DNA of 64,000 nt, from assembly GCA_016722655.1 (NCBI GenBank), contig JADKIR010000005.1, positions 1 to 64,000 of the forward strand. Direction: 5' to 3'. The notes beneath the pieces are model-generated. The model was not told the origin of the DNA and did no database searches. It saw nothing but the letters and a program-made list of their open reading frames with translations. The DNA comes from Cytophagaceae bacterium (GTDB lineage Bacteria; Bacteroidota; Bacteroidia; Cytophagales; Spirosomataceae). Below, piece after piece: positions 16,900 through 25,604 of this stretch (position 1 is the first letter of the stretch; every line of letters starts with the position of its first letter). Made by a program: the position numbers and the translations under genes.

Positions 16900-18550
16900 T
16901 TTGAGAAAGCCTTCATTTTTTGTCTTTTTCCTTTCATTGGCAAGTATTGCTTTCGGCCAAAATTCAACCCCTAACCAGTGGGCATGGGATCAGGTGGGTG
17001 TACAAAGTGATTTTAAGCGGCTTACAGGGAAAAGAGAAATCACAATTGCCATAATTGATGATGCTTTCCTGACCGATAATGCATCTTTGAAAAGCTATTT
17101 TAAAACCAACCCTAAAGACCTGCCCGACAATCAGATTGATGATGACCAAAACGGTAAAGTGGATGATTATCTGGGCTGGGATTTTTCAGACAATGACCTC
17201 AATGTGAACCCACCTACGGGAGATTTGAGGAAATTTGGTCACGGCACAAAAGTGGCCGGAATAATAATAGAAGGGCTGAATAAGCTATTACTAAACCCTA
17301 AAGATGTAATAAGAATTTTACCCTTAAAATCCTCATCTGATACTCGCAATAACAATTACATTACCGATGGCTATGAGGCCATTAAGTACGCCATAGAACA
17401 AAAAGCCGATATAATTGTTTGTTGTTGGAGTGGGGGTGTTTTTGATAAAGAAAAAGAGGAAGTACTTAGAGCCGCACAAAAAGCCGGAATTATCATTGTT
17501 GCCTCTGCAGGGAATTTTGTTTCAGAAAAAGAGCAGTTTCCCGGGGCTTATTCCTGGGTAATTAATACTTCTGCTCTTAATTCCAAGCTTCAAAAGCAAA
17601 CTGTTTCCAATTATGGCCGGTTTTTGGATATTTCAGTACCCGGCGATTCCATTGTTACTTTGAGTACAATTCCCAACGCACCCGGTAGCTCCTTATCCGG
17701 CACTTCGGCTTCGGCGGCATTTTTAGGTGGCATTGTGGCAGCAGTATATTCTGCATTTCCCAACCTCACTCCACAGGAATGTGACAGGATTTTGAAAAAC
17801 GTCTGTGATCCATTGGAAACCTACAATCCTCTCTACAAAGGGAAACTGGGAGCAGGGGTATTAAATGTAAAAAAACTCATTGGCAATCTGGAAGCTCAGG
17901 AATCTAGCAATGTATTTCATACTCCCAAAGGCTATTTAGGGATTTCAAAAAACAAAAAGATGGTAATTGCTCATGCCAAATACCCTGAATATAAGCTCAT
18001 CAACAGCCAGCCACAAACTCAGAAAAACATAAATGTTGTAGTAGAGAAGTGGGATAATAACCTTAAATCTGACACCATTTTAGCTTTGTCGCAACTCAAT
18101 TTACCATTCTTGTTTAAGGCAGATTCTTTTATGGTTTCTACAGATAAAAATCTGAAATCAAAAACCTACTTTTATTTCGAAGCCCAGGCCATTGACTCCA
18201 GCTATTTGTATTGTACCGAAACGCTTCATCTGACTGATAAAAGGGGAACAATCGTTGATGGGAGCGGGGAGGAAAACTATGCCAATAACTCCAACTGCAA
18301 ATGGGAATTAGAAGTGAGTAAAGACAAACGTATAAAGATTACATTTGAAGAAATAGATACTGAGGCCAAAATTGACCAGATTTATATTTTCAGTGACTAT
18401 GGTACCGAGTCCCCGATTTTGGCCATATTCAGCGGTCAGAACCTTCCACCTCAAATCACCACCTGGACCCATAAAGCACTGATTTGGTTTGTGACCAATG
18501 GCTCTGTCAATTACAAAGGCTGGAAACTCAGATATGAAGAGGTGGAATAA
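16886..18550 (+). CDS. Secreted subtilisin-like S8 peptidase with C-terminal CUB-like domain
   Basis: The protein has 554 residues with a signal peptide to about 24 (IAFG-Q). The S8 catalytic triad is visible as IAIIDDA (Asp58/59), GHGTKVAG (His119) and GTSASAA (Ser274), with Asn210 of SAGN as oxyanion residue. A second domain from about 430 (YCTETLHLTDKRGTI, NNSNCKWELEV, LIWFVTNGSVNYKGWKLRYE) has the Cys pair and Trp pattern of a CUB domain. It is coupled to two collar-domain genes, so it may process or anchor those surface proteins. The ORF is intact; the exported location is inferred from the signal peptide. Confidence 0.85.
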   Translation: MININLRKPSFFVFFLSLASIAFGQNSTPNQWAWDQVGVQSDFKRLTGKREITIAIIDDAFLTDNASLKSYFKTNPKDLPDNQIDDDQNGKVDDYLGWDFSDNDLNVNPPTGDLRKFGHGTKVAGIIIEGLNKLLLNPKDVIRILPLKSSSDTRNNNYITDGYEAIKYAIEQKADIIVCCWSGGVFDKEKEEVLRAAQKAGIIIVASAGNFVSEKEQFPGAYSWVINTSALNSKLQKQTVSNYGRFLDISVPGDSIVTLSTIPNAPGSSLSGTSASAAFLGGIVAAVYSAFPNLTPQECDRILKNVCDPLETYNPLYKGKLGAGVLNVKKLIGNLEAQESSNVFHTPKGYLGISKNKKMVIAHAKYPEYKLINSQPQTQKNINVVVEKWDNNLKSDTILALSQLNLPFLFKADSFMVSTDKNLKSKTYFYFEAQAIDSSYLYCTETLHLTDKRGTIVDGSGEENYANNSNCKWELEVSKDKRIKITFEEIDTEAKIDQIYIFSDYGTESPILAIFSGQNLPPQITTWTHKALIWFVTNGSVNYKGWKLRYEEVE

Positions 18551-18910
18551 ATGCTGAGGATTCTTATTGGGAATTAGTTATTTGCTACTTGACTGATCTG
18601 AAACAGAATTAAAGCAGATTCACTATCAACTTTGTACAAAGATTTTCCAACTCATCTGCTTTAGAAACTCTTTCTGTTCTGCTTTTTAACCTCGGGCTTT
18701 TCTAAAGACTAACATTCAGATTTATTTGTCCGCCTAATCCTACTTTGATAATTCGGATTAGAGGGAAAAAATCGTGCTGGATACTGATTTGGAAGGATTT
18801 TTTTATATTCTTTAAGCCTGGAATGTAACACTGATTATTCAGATGTACCACGAATTAACTTTTTTGTCAAAGTAGAGTTTCTGAATGGGACTCTGCGGAA
18901 TTATTTGTCA

Positions 18911-18956
18911 TTTCCGTGACGTTCAGAGTCCCCAAACGAGAGACTCTGAACGGAAA
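18911..18956. repeat. Inverted repeat in convergent intergenic gap
   Basis: GTTCAGAGTC (18921-18930) and GACTCTGAAC (18942-18951) are exact inverted arms around an 11-nt loop, extended by TTTCCG/CGGAAA. The position between convergent genes fits a transcription end, but no U-tract follows directly. The rest of the 18551-19007 gap shows no gene. Confidence 0.5.
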
Positions 18957-19007
18957 TTAAAAGAAATAACATTCTTTCATTTTCAAACTTACCGGAATTA
19001 TTATTTT

Positions 19008-19541
19008 TCAATATTTTATTTTAAAAGTCATAATTTGAAGGCCATCATCATAAACCTCTGTGTTCATTAATTTCAATTTGATTTCTTTTTTTGAATCTCC
19101 AAAAAGCCTAACTCCTTTTCCCAAAATTATTGGATTGAGTTTTACTTTCAAAATGTCAATTTTTTCATTTTCAAACAACCACCCTGCCAACATTCCCCCT
19201 CCGCAAAGGTAAATATCTGTTTTAGATTCTTTTTTAAGCTTTTCAATAGCATCAACTTCTAATTTTCGAATATGGACATTAGGGGCCTTCTCTTTAAAAA
19301 ACAAGTTGTCTGAAAAAATAAAATGCTCCATATTGTCATAAGAGGGTTGGCCTTCTTTTATTCCAAATCGGTATCCAAATTCATAGGTTTTTCTACCCAT
19401 AATAACAGTTTTATATTTTTTCAGATCTTCCAAGTATTTATCTACACCTTTGCTCTGGTATATAAACTGACTAACATCCTCGTTTTTTCCAGTAATAAAT
19501 CCATCAAGTGAACAAGCAACATAATACACTATATTTTTCAT
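19008..19541 (-). CDS. Dihydrofolate reductase-like RibD C-terminal domain protein
   Basis: The start at 19541 (MKNIVYYVACSLDGFITG) matches the family start; the 13 codons upstream are not conserved in kind. Segments seen are VIMGRKTYEFGYRFG, IYLCGGGMLAGWLFENEKID and KLNPIILGKGVRLFGDS. The protein is 177 residues, complete, cytosolic and probably NADPH-binding. It is related in fold, but not closely, to the protein at 3119-3708. The gene is monocistronic and the substrate is unknown. Confidence 0.8.
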   Translation of the reverse strand: MKNIVYYVACSLDGFITGKNEDVSQFIYQSKGVDKYLEDLKKYKTVIMGRKTYEFGYRFGIKEGQPSYDNMEHFIFSDNLFFKEKAPNVHIRKLEVDAIEKLKKESKTDIYLCGGGMLAGWLFENEKIDILKVKLNPIILGKGVRLFGDSKKEIKLKLMNTEVYDDGLQIMTFKIKY

Positions 19542-19790
19542 AAAGTAATATTTTGAGTTAATACAATCTCTACATACCATTGAAAATGGCTTGATTGTAA
19601 TAATAATAAATAAAATAATTTTTTTTTTTCTCCATTCTAAAATTGGAGAAAACTATAAACTTTGCAAGAAATGCAAGAATTATGCTGCAGAATTGATCAT
19701 TTTTGTAAAATTTTCTAATGCGAAAATAAAGATTATTTTTATCTTTATTTAAATGAATGCTGTTTTTTTATAAATGCCTTTTTGTCCAAG

Positions 19791-19908
19791 TAGAGTCTTC
19801 GATGGAGATTCCGTAAGCTTAATCACTTATTTTCAGAACCTCGGCCTGGAACGCTGCCTGATTAATTGGAATTTTATGACTTTCAGAAACTCCAATAGGA
19901 AGACTCTA
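19791..19908. repeat. Inverted repeat with long interior
   Basis: TAGAGTCTTCGATGGAG at the left end and CTCCAATAGGAAGACTCTA at the right pair over about 16 bp with a small bulge. They enclose about 85 bp with further GGAATT/AATTCC-type pairing. The element occupies the otherwise empty 19542-20002 gap and may be a decayed MITE-like element. No gene was seen there. Confidence 0.4.
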
Positions 19909-20002
19909 AACTAAAATAATCTGCAAAAATCAGTGTTGCTTTCAGCTATCGCAGCCGCAAACCGTTAGTTTCACAAGAGTGCCAACACTCATCAAAAAAA
20001 AA

Positions 20003-20665
20003 TCACCGCCACTCTCTGATCTCCCATGCATTCGAAAGGGCGATTTTTTTAAGGTGTTTGTCAGGATTGATACAGATGGGCTTACCGATTGCCGACAAAG
20101 CGGGCAGGTCATCGATGGAATCGGAATAGAAACAGGCTTCTTCGACCTTAAAATTATTGTTTTTGCAAAAATCCACCATAGGAATCATCTTATATTTCTC
20201 AAAACATAAATCCCCGCTGGGATTGCCCGTCAAAATCCCGTTTTCGACCTCCATTCGGCTACAAATGATATGATCCAGATTCAGTTCGGCAGCAAACAAC
20301 TCACAGAAATAGTTCATCGACGAGGATGCCAGCACCAGATAAGCACCCTTTGAGCGGTGTAGTTCGATTTCCTCACGGGCAATGGGCAGTATAACTCCTT
20401 TTAGCTGCGTTTGAAAAATGTCGGTTGCCATGTCCCTTACCATTTTCTCACTCAGGCCATCGAGCCAGGTTGCCAGACGGGTAATGATGGTCAGGGTTTT
20501 TACCAGCCGCAGTTTATAGAGTACCCCAAACATATAGCCAATCATCAGTTTCTTCTTTTTGATAATGCCCCTTCGGTAAGCATCTTTGATCAAAAGCGTG
20601 CTGCTGTCGGCCGGAATGAGTGTGCGGTCAAGGTCAAAAAAGGCTACGTAAGGGTGAGAAGCCAT
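20003..20665 (-). CDS. HAD-IB family phosphatase
   Basis: The protein has 220 residues. FDLDRTL (Asp11/Asp13) is HAD motif I, the LASSS run near 113-117 is motif II, and YSDSIDDLPAL near 186-196 is motif IV, with a helical cap between I and II. HAD-IB enzymes (SerB-like) hydrolyse phosphomonoesters. The next two genes on the same strand are a lipid kinase and a PlsC acyltransferase, so a phospholipid or lysophosphatidate phosphatase role is more likely than serine synthesis. The gene is 200 bp downstream of the kinase gene and may be cotranscribed with it. Confidence 0.75.
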   Translation of the reverse strand: MASHPYVAFFDLDRTLIPADSSTLLIKDAYRRGIIKKKKLMIGYMFGVLYKLRLVKTLTIITRLATWLDGLSEKMVRDMATDIFQTQLKGVILPIAREEIELHRSKGAYLVLASSSMNYFCELFAAELNLDHIICSRMEVENGILTGNPSGDLCFEKYKMIPMVDFCKNNNFKVEEACFYSDSIDDLPALSAIGKPICINPDKHLKKIALSNAWEIREWR

Positions 20666-20865
20666 AAAAACTATTGCTGTTTAATTGTTCCGAAATCTAA
20701 AAATTTAAACACCTAAACCCAAAAATCTCAATACGATTTTGATTCCAATGCTTAAATGCTTCAAAATAAACTTGTTTCAGAAAAATTTAAGTCGAAAATA
20801 GTTCACTATTTTCTTCCCTAAATTTTCCTTCCAACTCGTTGATTTTATTGCATTTAAACCTCTCA

Positions 20866-21819
20866 TCATAAAATCTTTTGTGTTTTTTGGGTTAAATAAT
20901 GCTTTCCATAGGGATTATAAATGATCTCCAGGGATTTGGGTTTTAACGACACCGACAAATCTTTATCAAAAAACAACTCCCCATCAAGATGGAAAGGCAC
21001 CTTTTGGTCAAAATGGATATTCAGGCTATCGGTTTTGAAATATTCCACATTCTTGTCGGAAAGGTGTGAGCCCGAAGGCACCTGCATAAACAGCCGAATC
21101 CTGCTCAAGAGGCCGATTTTCTTAACCAGACAAACGTCCAGCAGTCCGTCGTCGGAGATGGCCTCGGGGGTGATGAAATATTTGGCTGCAAATCGCCGGC
21201 CGTTTGCAATCGTTGACATAAAATACTCTGATTCAGAGTGCTCCCGGCCATTCAGGATTTTGAAAGTATGCTCTTTATAAGTCAATAGCGTCTTGAGGAT
21301 GTGATAGAGATATTTGTCGCCACCTTTGCGTTTTACGGAGCCGTCTTCGGTATAATTTTGTGCAGCTACGTGGGCATCAAATCCCAGGCCCATGCCATTG
21401 AGGAAAGCCTTGCCATTGCAGATACCCGTATCAATCTTTACCGTATTGCCTTCCAGGAAAATGTCCCAGTCTTTATCCTCGAAGCGGTTGGGAAAGCCCA
21501 GCAACTGTATGGTGTCGTTGCCGGTACCTGCCGACACAATGCCCATTTTTACGCCGGGTTTGTCTATCAGAAAACTGGCCACCTCATTGATGGTGCCATC
21601 GCCTCCGACAGCCACAATGCGGTTAAACTTTTCATTGTAAAACTCCTCGGCCAGCTTTGTGCCGTGGCCTTTGTATTGGGTGAGTCTGACTTCGGCATCC
21701 AGGTTTTTGGTTTTGATGACGGCCTTCAGTTTTTCCAGATACTTTTCTGCGAAATAATTTCCCGCGGTAGGGTTGAGGACAAAGCCCCACCTGGCTGCAG
21801 TTTCAGGGTTTGAGTTCAT
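20866..21819 (-). CDS. YegS/DagK-type lipid kinase
   Basis: The protein has 317 residues. NPTAGNYFAEKYLEKL near 17, AVGGDGTINEVASFL (the GGDGT nucleotide-binding motif) near 70 and GIVSAGTGND near 95 are the diacylglycerol kinase catalytic signatures. The C-terminal part (YFMSTIANGRRFAAKYFITP, DGLLDVCLVKKIG, LDGEL) is the second domain of the YegS/BmrU fold. It phosphorylates diacylglycerol or related lipids with ATP at the inner membrane face. It overlaps the PlsC gene by 4 bp (ATGA), so the two are coupled. No signal peptide. Confidence 0.85.
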   Translation of the reverse strand: MNSNPETAARWGFVLNPTAGNYFAEKYLEKLKAVIKTKNLDAEVRLTQYKGHGTKLAEEFYNEKFNRIVAVGGDGTINEVASFLIDKPGVKMGIVSAGTGNDTIQLLGFPNRFEDKDWDIFLEGNTVKIDTGICNGKAFLNGMGLGFDAHVAAQNYTEDGSVKRKGGDKYLYHILKTLLTYKEHTFKILNGREHSESEYFMSTIANGRRFAAKYFITPEAISDDGLLDVCLVKKIGLLSRIRLFMQVPSGSHLSDKNVEYFKTDSLNIHFDQKVPFHLDGELFFDKDLSVSLKPKSLEIIYNPYGKHYLTQKTQKIL

Positions 21820-22547
21820 AGGGGTTTATAGGTTTGGTTTAATCCCGAAGCGATGCACCGGCGGGTTAGGTCGATGATCTCTTCGTCTGGTTTATTTATT
21901 AATGTCTTGTATTTTATCCGTTCATGAATCACGATCTCGGGCTCCGCACCGAAGTCTATGATCCAGGTGGTTTTGGGTTTTAGCTCAAAAAAACCGTTAA
22001 GTGTCACCGGTATGATGTCCATTTTGGAAGCCTGCATAACTCTGATAAATCCCTTGTAAAACGGCAACAAAGCACCATCCACCGTGCGTGTGCCTTCGGG
22101 AAAGATGGCGATGGATTTGCCTGCTGTCTGTCCGCTCACCTGATTGAGGATATCTTTGGCGTTTCGCAGGCCTGAGGTACGCACGGGTATGAACCCGAGC
22201 ATTTTGAGGGCACGGCCAAACAGCGGAATCCTGAGCAGATATTCTTTGCCAAACCAGGCGATGTCAGGGAAATACGACATGATAGCCGGAATGTCGAAAA
22301 TGCTGGTATGGTTGGCGATCAGGATGTATTTGTCGCCTCTGTGAATATGCTCTGCTCCTGTTATTTTGATGTTTTTTCCCAAAATCAGGAAAATGACTTT
22401 TGACCAAAGCTTTAGCAGGGCGTTCAGGATGCTTTTTTGATCGAGCGTAATGAGCACAATCGTAATCAACACGACGATGGCCGTAAAGGAATAGATGAAA
22501 GTATAGGCAATAATCGAAAGAAATGCATTGATTATTTTCCTGAGCAT
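21816..22547 (-). CDS. plsC: 1-acyl-sn-glycerol-3-phosphate acyltransferase (PlsC type)
   Basis: The ATG at 22547 (MLRKIINAFLSIIAYTF) is preferred over an upstream TTG. An N-terminal membrane helix is followed by NHTSIFDIPAI (HX4D, catalytic His/Asp), GFIPVRTSGLRNA, FPEGTR (acceptor-phosphate binding) and a closing PVTLNGFFEL segment. The 243-residue length is normal. It adds the second acyl chain to lysophosphatidate in phospholipid synthesis. It is the first gene of a minus-strand phospholipid cluster with a lipid kinase and a HAD phosphatase, which together could recycle lysophosphatidate, phosphatidate and diacylglycerol. Confidence 0.85.
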   Translation of the reverse strand: MLRKIINAFLSIIAYTFIYSFTAIVVLITIVLITLDQKSILNALLKLWSKVIFLILGKNIKITGAEHIHRGDKYILIANHTSIFDIPAIMSYFPDIAWFGKEYLLRIPLFGRALKMLGFIPVRTSGLRNAKDILNQVSGQTAGKSIAIFPEGTRTVDGALLPFYKGFIRVMQASKMDIIPVTLNGFFELKPKTTWIIDFGAEPEIVIHERIKYKTLINKPDEEIIDLTRRCIASGLNQTYKPL

Positions 22548-22851
22548 AAATCTGTAATGACGCAAGGACCTGAGTTCAATTGGTTAGTAATTTGCAAAAA
22601 TCACAGAATAAATTTGAATAAAGCAAGTTTTTCCTGTTTTTCTCCAATGATTTTCGACAGGTTTTGGGGTGGGAGGGATGAATTGTTTTTAAAAAAGATT
22701 CTAAGATTTCGTAATACTAGTTGCTGATAGATATTCTGTTAAAATGTCGAAATGGAAGCTGATGTTAGTCCAATCAACATTCTAAAACTGAAACAGGCAA
22801 CAATTTATTCATAAAACTAAGCCAAGTGAAAAGATAATACTCAAAATTAAG

Positions 22852-23586
22852 CTAAGGTAATTGTTCCAAAACATGAAGCATTTTCTGGATTTGACTTTCT
22901 CTTTTTTGTTCAAAAAATGGCTTGAAAACATCTAATAATTGACGTTTCAGTGAAATCTTTGCAAGAGAAATAACTTCCTCGTCAATATGTCCTCTGATTA
23001 CCAATTGTCCAAATGCTACGGCCCAAATGGCATTGTCTTGTATTATCAAAAGATCGGAATCATCAAAATTTTTCTTTAAAAAATCAGAATCGAGGCAATT
23101 TAAATCTCGTAATGGGTAAAAATCGGGATTGCTCAAAAACTGACTATTTAAAAAGTCAATAGGTTTAGTTCTTGGGTTATCTTGAAATGCCTCACGCAAA
23201 AATGAGAAAGTATCACTTCCTTCATCACTTCCAAAAGGGCTTGTCTCTTCCACACAACTCCAATAGAAATCTTCATTCATCAATTTCTTAGATATTGGAC
23301 TTACTTTAATATCGTTGTTTTCCTCAAAATCACGAATTAGATTTAAAGTGGATGAATTGTGAATAGGACGATTTGATTCAATAGTCTCAACATAGCCTTT
23401 TTTAAGCTTTGATTTTATAAGCTTTTCATATTCCTGAATACATTTTTCCTTAGTTTCAAATGTTTTTTCCTCAACTCTACCAGCAGAATGAATTTTTCCA
23501 AAAAATATAGTTAAGTTTAAATCATTACATGCTGCTTCCCAATATTTGTCAGATTTTTCGTCTGTGAACCGAAAGAATTTTTCCAT
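22852..23586 (-). CDS. WGR domain protein, YfeS-like
   Basis: The protein has 244 residues. The first 75 form a WGR-like domain (FFRFTDEKSDKYWEAACNDL, IFFGKIHSAGRVEEKTF, EYEKLIKSKLKKGYVE), in which FGKIHSAGR replaces the classical WGRIG. After a linker the second part reads YWSCVEETSPFGSDEGSDTF, then FLSNPDFYPLRDL and VAFGQLVIRGHIDEEVISLA. The length and the SPFGSDEG motif recall E. coli YfeS, whose role is unknown. No signal peptide. WGR domains bind nucleic acids or proteins in PARPs and MolR. The gene stands alone. Confidence 0.6.
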   Translation of the reverse strand: MEKFFRFTDEKSDKYWEAACNDLNLTIFFGKIHSAGRVEEKTFETKEKCIQEYEKLIKSKLKKGYVETIESNRPIHNSSTLNLIRDFEENNDIKVSPISKKLMNEDFYWSCVEETSPFGSDEGSDTFSFLREAFQDNPRTKPIDFLNSQFLSNPDFYPLRDLNCLDSDFLKKNFDDSDLLIIQDNAIWAVAFGQLVIRGHIDEEVISLAKISLKRQLLDVFKPFFEQKRESQIQKMLHVLEQLP

Positions 23587-23721
23587 TTTTATGTAAATTT
23601 TTATTTTAATATTCTGAATATTTCAGACGGTTTATATTTTTTGGATTATAATTTTTTCCAAAAATACCAATAAAATTCTTACTGGAAATAATGCATTAAT
23701 TAAAATTATATAACTTAGCTC

Positions 23722-23962
23722 TTCGACATTTTTTTAATGTCGAAGCTAGATTCAGAGGATTTCCAATCCTCAAAAAGGAAAGGTAATTTCCATCTTTCTT
23801 ATCCTAAAACCAAAATAAACAGTTTAGGGTGGTATTTTATTCAGTATTCATAAGCCATGTTATTGCATTTTGAGCATAAAGGGATTTGCTCATGAAAATT
23901 TTGGGATTTAGGATTTTAATTCTGTTTTATCTAGCTTCGACATGTCCATGTGGAACATGTCG
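23722..23962. repeat. Hairpin-ended dispersed repeat, fullest copy
   Basis: The element starts with hairpin TTCGACATTTTTTTAATGTCGAA and ends with a hairpin whose arms are CTTCGACATGT and ACATGTCGAAG. Between them lie GAGGATTTCCAATCCTCAAA, a GGAAAGGTAA tract and a CATGTTATTG block. Related copies lie at 25352, 28560, 29708 and, in part, 13165. It sits in the divergent gap 23587-24233, where no gene is seen. Confidence 0.6.
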
Positions 23963-24233
23963 AAGAGTTGAATTTAAGAAAAAGCTTTTAATTGCCTGAT
24001 AAATATTATTTCCAGGAAGGTCAAAATTAGCCGGGTTTTTGGCAATCTTCGGTATTTCTCCAAAAAACGATGGAAAACAATAGTAATGGGCCTGTTTAAT
24101 ACGGCTTTTGATTGCAATTGGGTTTTGTGTTTTTTGCAATTATTAATGTCAAATGATAGGCGGCTTAAAATATTTTTCTATTTTTTTGTAATAAATACGG
24201 TCTGAAACTTACTTTATAGGAAATGCATCAAAA

Positions 24234-24722
24234 ATGAAATCTTCTAAAGATGAATTTCTCGAAATACTTTCCAATTATCAGGGGATATTGCACAAAGTCA
24301 ATTTTATTTATTTTAAAAATAGAACCGACCGGGAAGATAATCTTCAGGAAATCATCTTTCAGCTTTGGAAGTCATATCCGGGTCTCAAAAACCAAAATAG
24401 CATTGGCTCGTGGATTTATGCAGTGTCAATAAACACCTCCATATCAAGACTTAAAAAGGCATCCCGAATCGAATATCGGGAAACCATCCCCGACTTGCCT
24501 GAGCAATCTACGGTTATGGACGACATGATGCGGAATGAATCTTTGCAATCGTTGTTAAATGCCATTTATGATCTTGATGAAGTGGACAAATCAATCATGC
24601 TGCTGTATCTGGAAGAAAAAAGTTATGACGAAATAGCGGAAATCATCGGCATCACGAGGTCGAATGTCGGGGTCAGAATTAATAGAGTGAAAGAATTATT
24701 GAAACAAAACTTAAAGCGGTAA
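24234..24722 (+). CDS. ECF-family RNA polymerase sigma factor
   Basis: The protein has 162 residues. Sigma region 2 (HKVNFIYFKNRTDREDNLQE, IFQLWKSYPG, SWIYAVSINTSISRLKK) and region 4 (AIYDLDEVDKSIMLLYLEEK, YDEIAEIIGITRSNVGVRIN, RVKELLKQ, with the helix-turn-helix) are both present. It directs RNA polymerase to a small regulon in answer to a membrane or stress signal. It is followed after 4 bp by a four-helix membrane protein that could act as its anti-sigma partner. ECF sigma factors usually regulate their own operon; no promoter match could be fixed by eye. Confidence 0.85.
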   Translation: MKSSKDEFLEILSNYQGILHKVNFIYFKNRTDREDNLQEIIFQLWKSYPGLKNQNSIGSWIYAVSINTSISRLKKASRIEYRETIPDLPEQSTVMDDMMRNESLQSLLNAIYDLDEVDKSIMLLYLEEKSYDEIAEIIGITRSNVGVRINRVKELLKQNLKR

Positions 24723-24726
24723 AATC

Positions 24727-25344
24727 ATGGAAAATAATGAATTGCGAAAAATATGGAATACCATCGATACTGAAATCAACCAGAAATCGAAAGTTGAACT
24801 GGATGTATTGCTGAATAAAAAATCAAGAGAGACCATGAATAAGTTTTTGATTATCATGAGTATAAGCATATTTGTCTGTATTGGCCTTTTGATATTTTTG
24901 GCCGTTACGGCGGTCCATCGCCGCAATGATTTGATATATGTATTGAACAATGCTACCCTGGGTATTGTAACGCTTGTTTCCTTGATATCAGGTTTGTGGT
25001 CGTGGTATAAAATCCAAAACAACGCCTTCCATCAACCCTTAAAAAACTGGTTGGAATCAAGAATAAGTCTTTTGTCAAAATGGTTGACCGGCAGATACAG
25101 TAAGCTGTATTTGGTCTTAATTTCTTTTCTGTATGTGCTGACGATTCTGTCGATACATGTGTATTTTGAAAATAAACCCTTTGTGGAGGTTTTTAAAACC
25201 GAAGAATCATTAATTGGCCTGATGGTAGGAGCACCGTTTGGGCTATTTGCAGCCTATTTGGGTGCCTCCAAAATCAGGAAATATCAGATACACAATCTGG
25301 AATATCTCAAAGAATTGTATGCACGTCTTTGTGAGCAGGAGTGA
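24727..25344 (+). CDS. Membrane protein, probable partner of the ECF sigma factor
   Basis: The protein has 205 residues. A charged N-terminus (MENNELRKIWNTIDTEINQK) of about 37 residues is followed by four hydrophobic helices near 39-60, 71-92, 120-142 and 155-176, and a cytoplasmic tail. An N-terminal cytosolic segment plus membrane helices is the layout of many anti-sigma factors, and the gene is 4 bp behind a sigma gene. No ASD or zinc motif is visible, so this is an inference from position. No other family is recognised. Confidence 0.55.
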   Translation: MENNELRKIWNTIDTEINQKSKVELDVLLNKKSRETMNKFLIIMSISIFVCIGLLIFLAVTAVHRRNDLIYVLNNATLGIVTLVSLISGLWSWYKIQNNAFHQPLKNWLESRISLLSKWLTGRYSKLYLVLISFLYVLTILSIHVYFENKPFVEVFKTEESLIGLMVGAPFGLFAAYLGASKIRKYQIHNLEYLKELYARLCEQE

Positions 25345-25351
25345 GGATGGG

Positions 25352-25505
25352 AGCTCTTTGGCATTTTCTCAATGTCAAAGCTGTGTAATGAATGTTGTTG
25401 AATTTTAGCAAAAATGGGGTTACTCGCCGTTATTTCGGGAATTAGGATTACAAATCCAGTTTTATCTAGCTACGGGATATCCCAGGGGAATATCCCGTAG
25501 TGCTG
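25352..25505. repeat. Hairpin-ended dispersed repeat, shortened copy
   Basis: The first hairpin is CTTTGGCATTTTCTCAATGTCAAAG, and the last has arms CTACGGGATAT and ATATCCCGTAG. Both occupy the same places as in the copy at 23722 but have different, mutually compensating bases. The middle is shorter. It lies between convergent genes and could act as a two-way terminator. Confidence 0.55.
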
Positions 25506-25604
25506 ATGGATACTAGCATCAACTGAGTTTTTTCTCTCAAAGTTCGCACGCTTATGATCCTTTGACCAGCGGAACATTTTGAAGAGCATTACTGGAATGA
25601 TAAA

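Noticed and set aside
15329..18550. Prophage remnant based on tail-collar domains
   Set aside because: Both proteins have signal peptides, and no other phage gene is nearby.
18911..18956. Rho-independent terminator
   Set aside because: Good stem but no T-tract on either side, so it is listed only as an inverted repeat.
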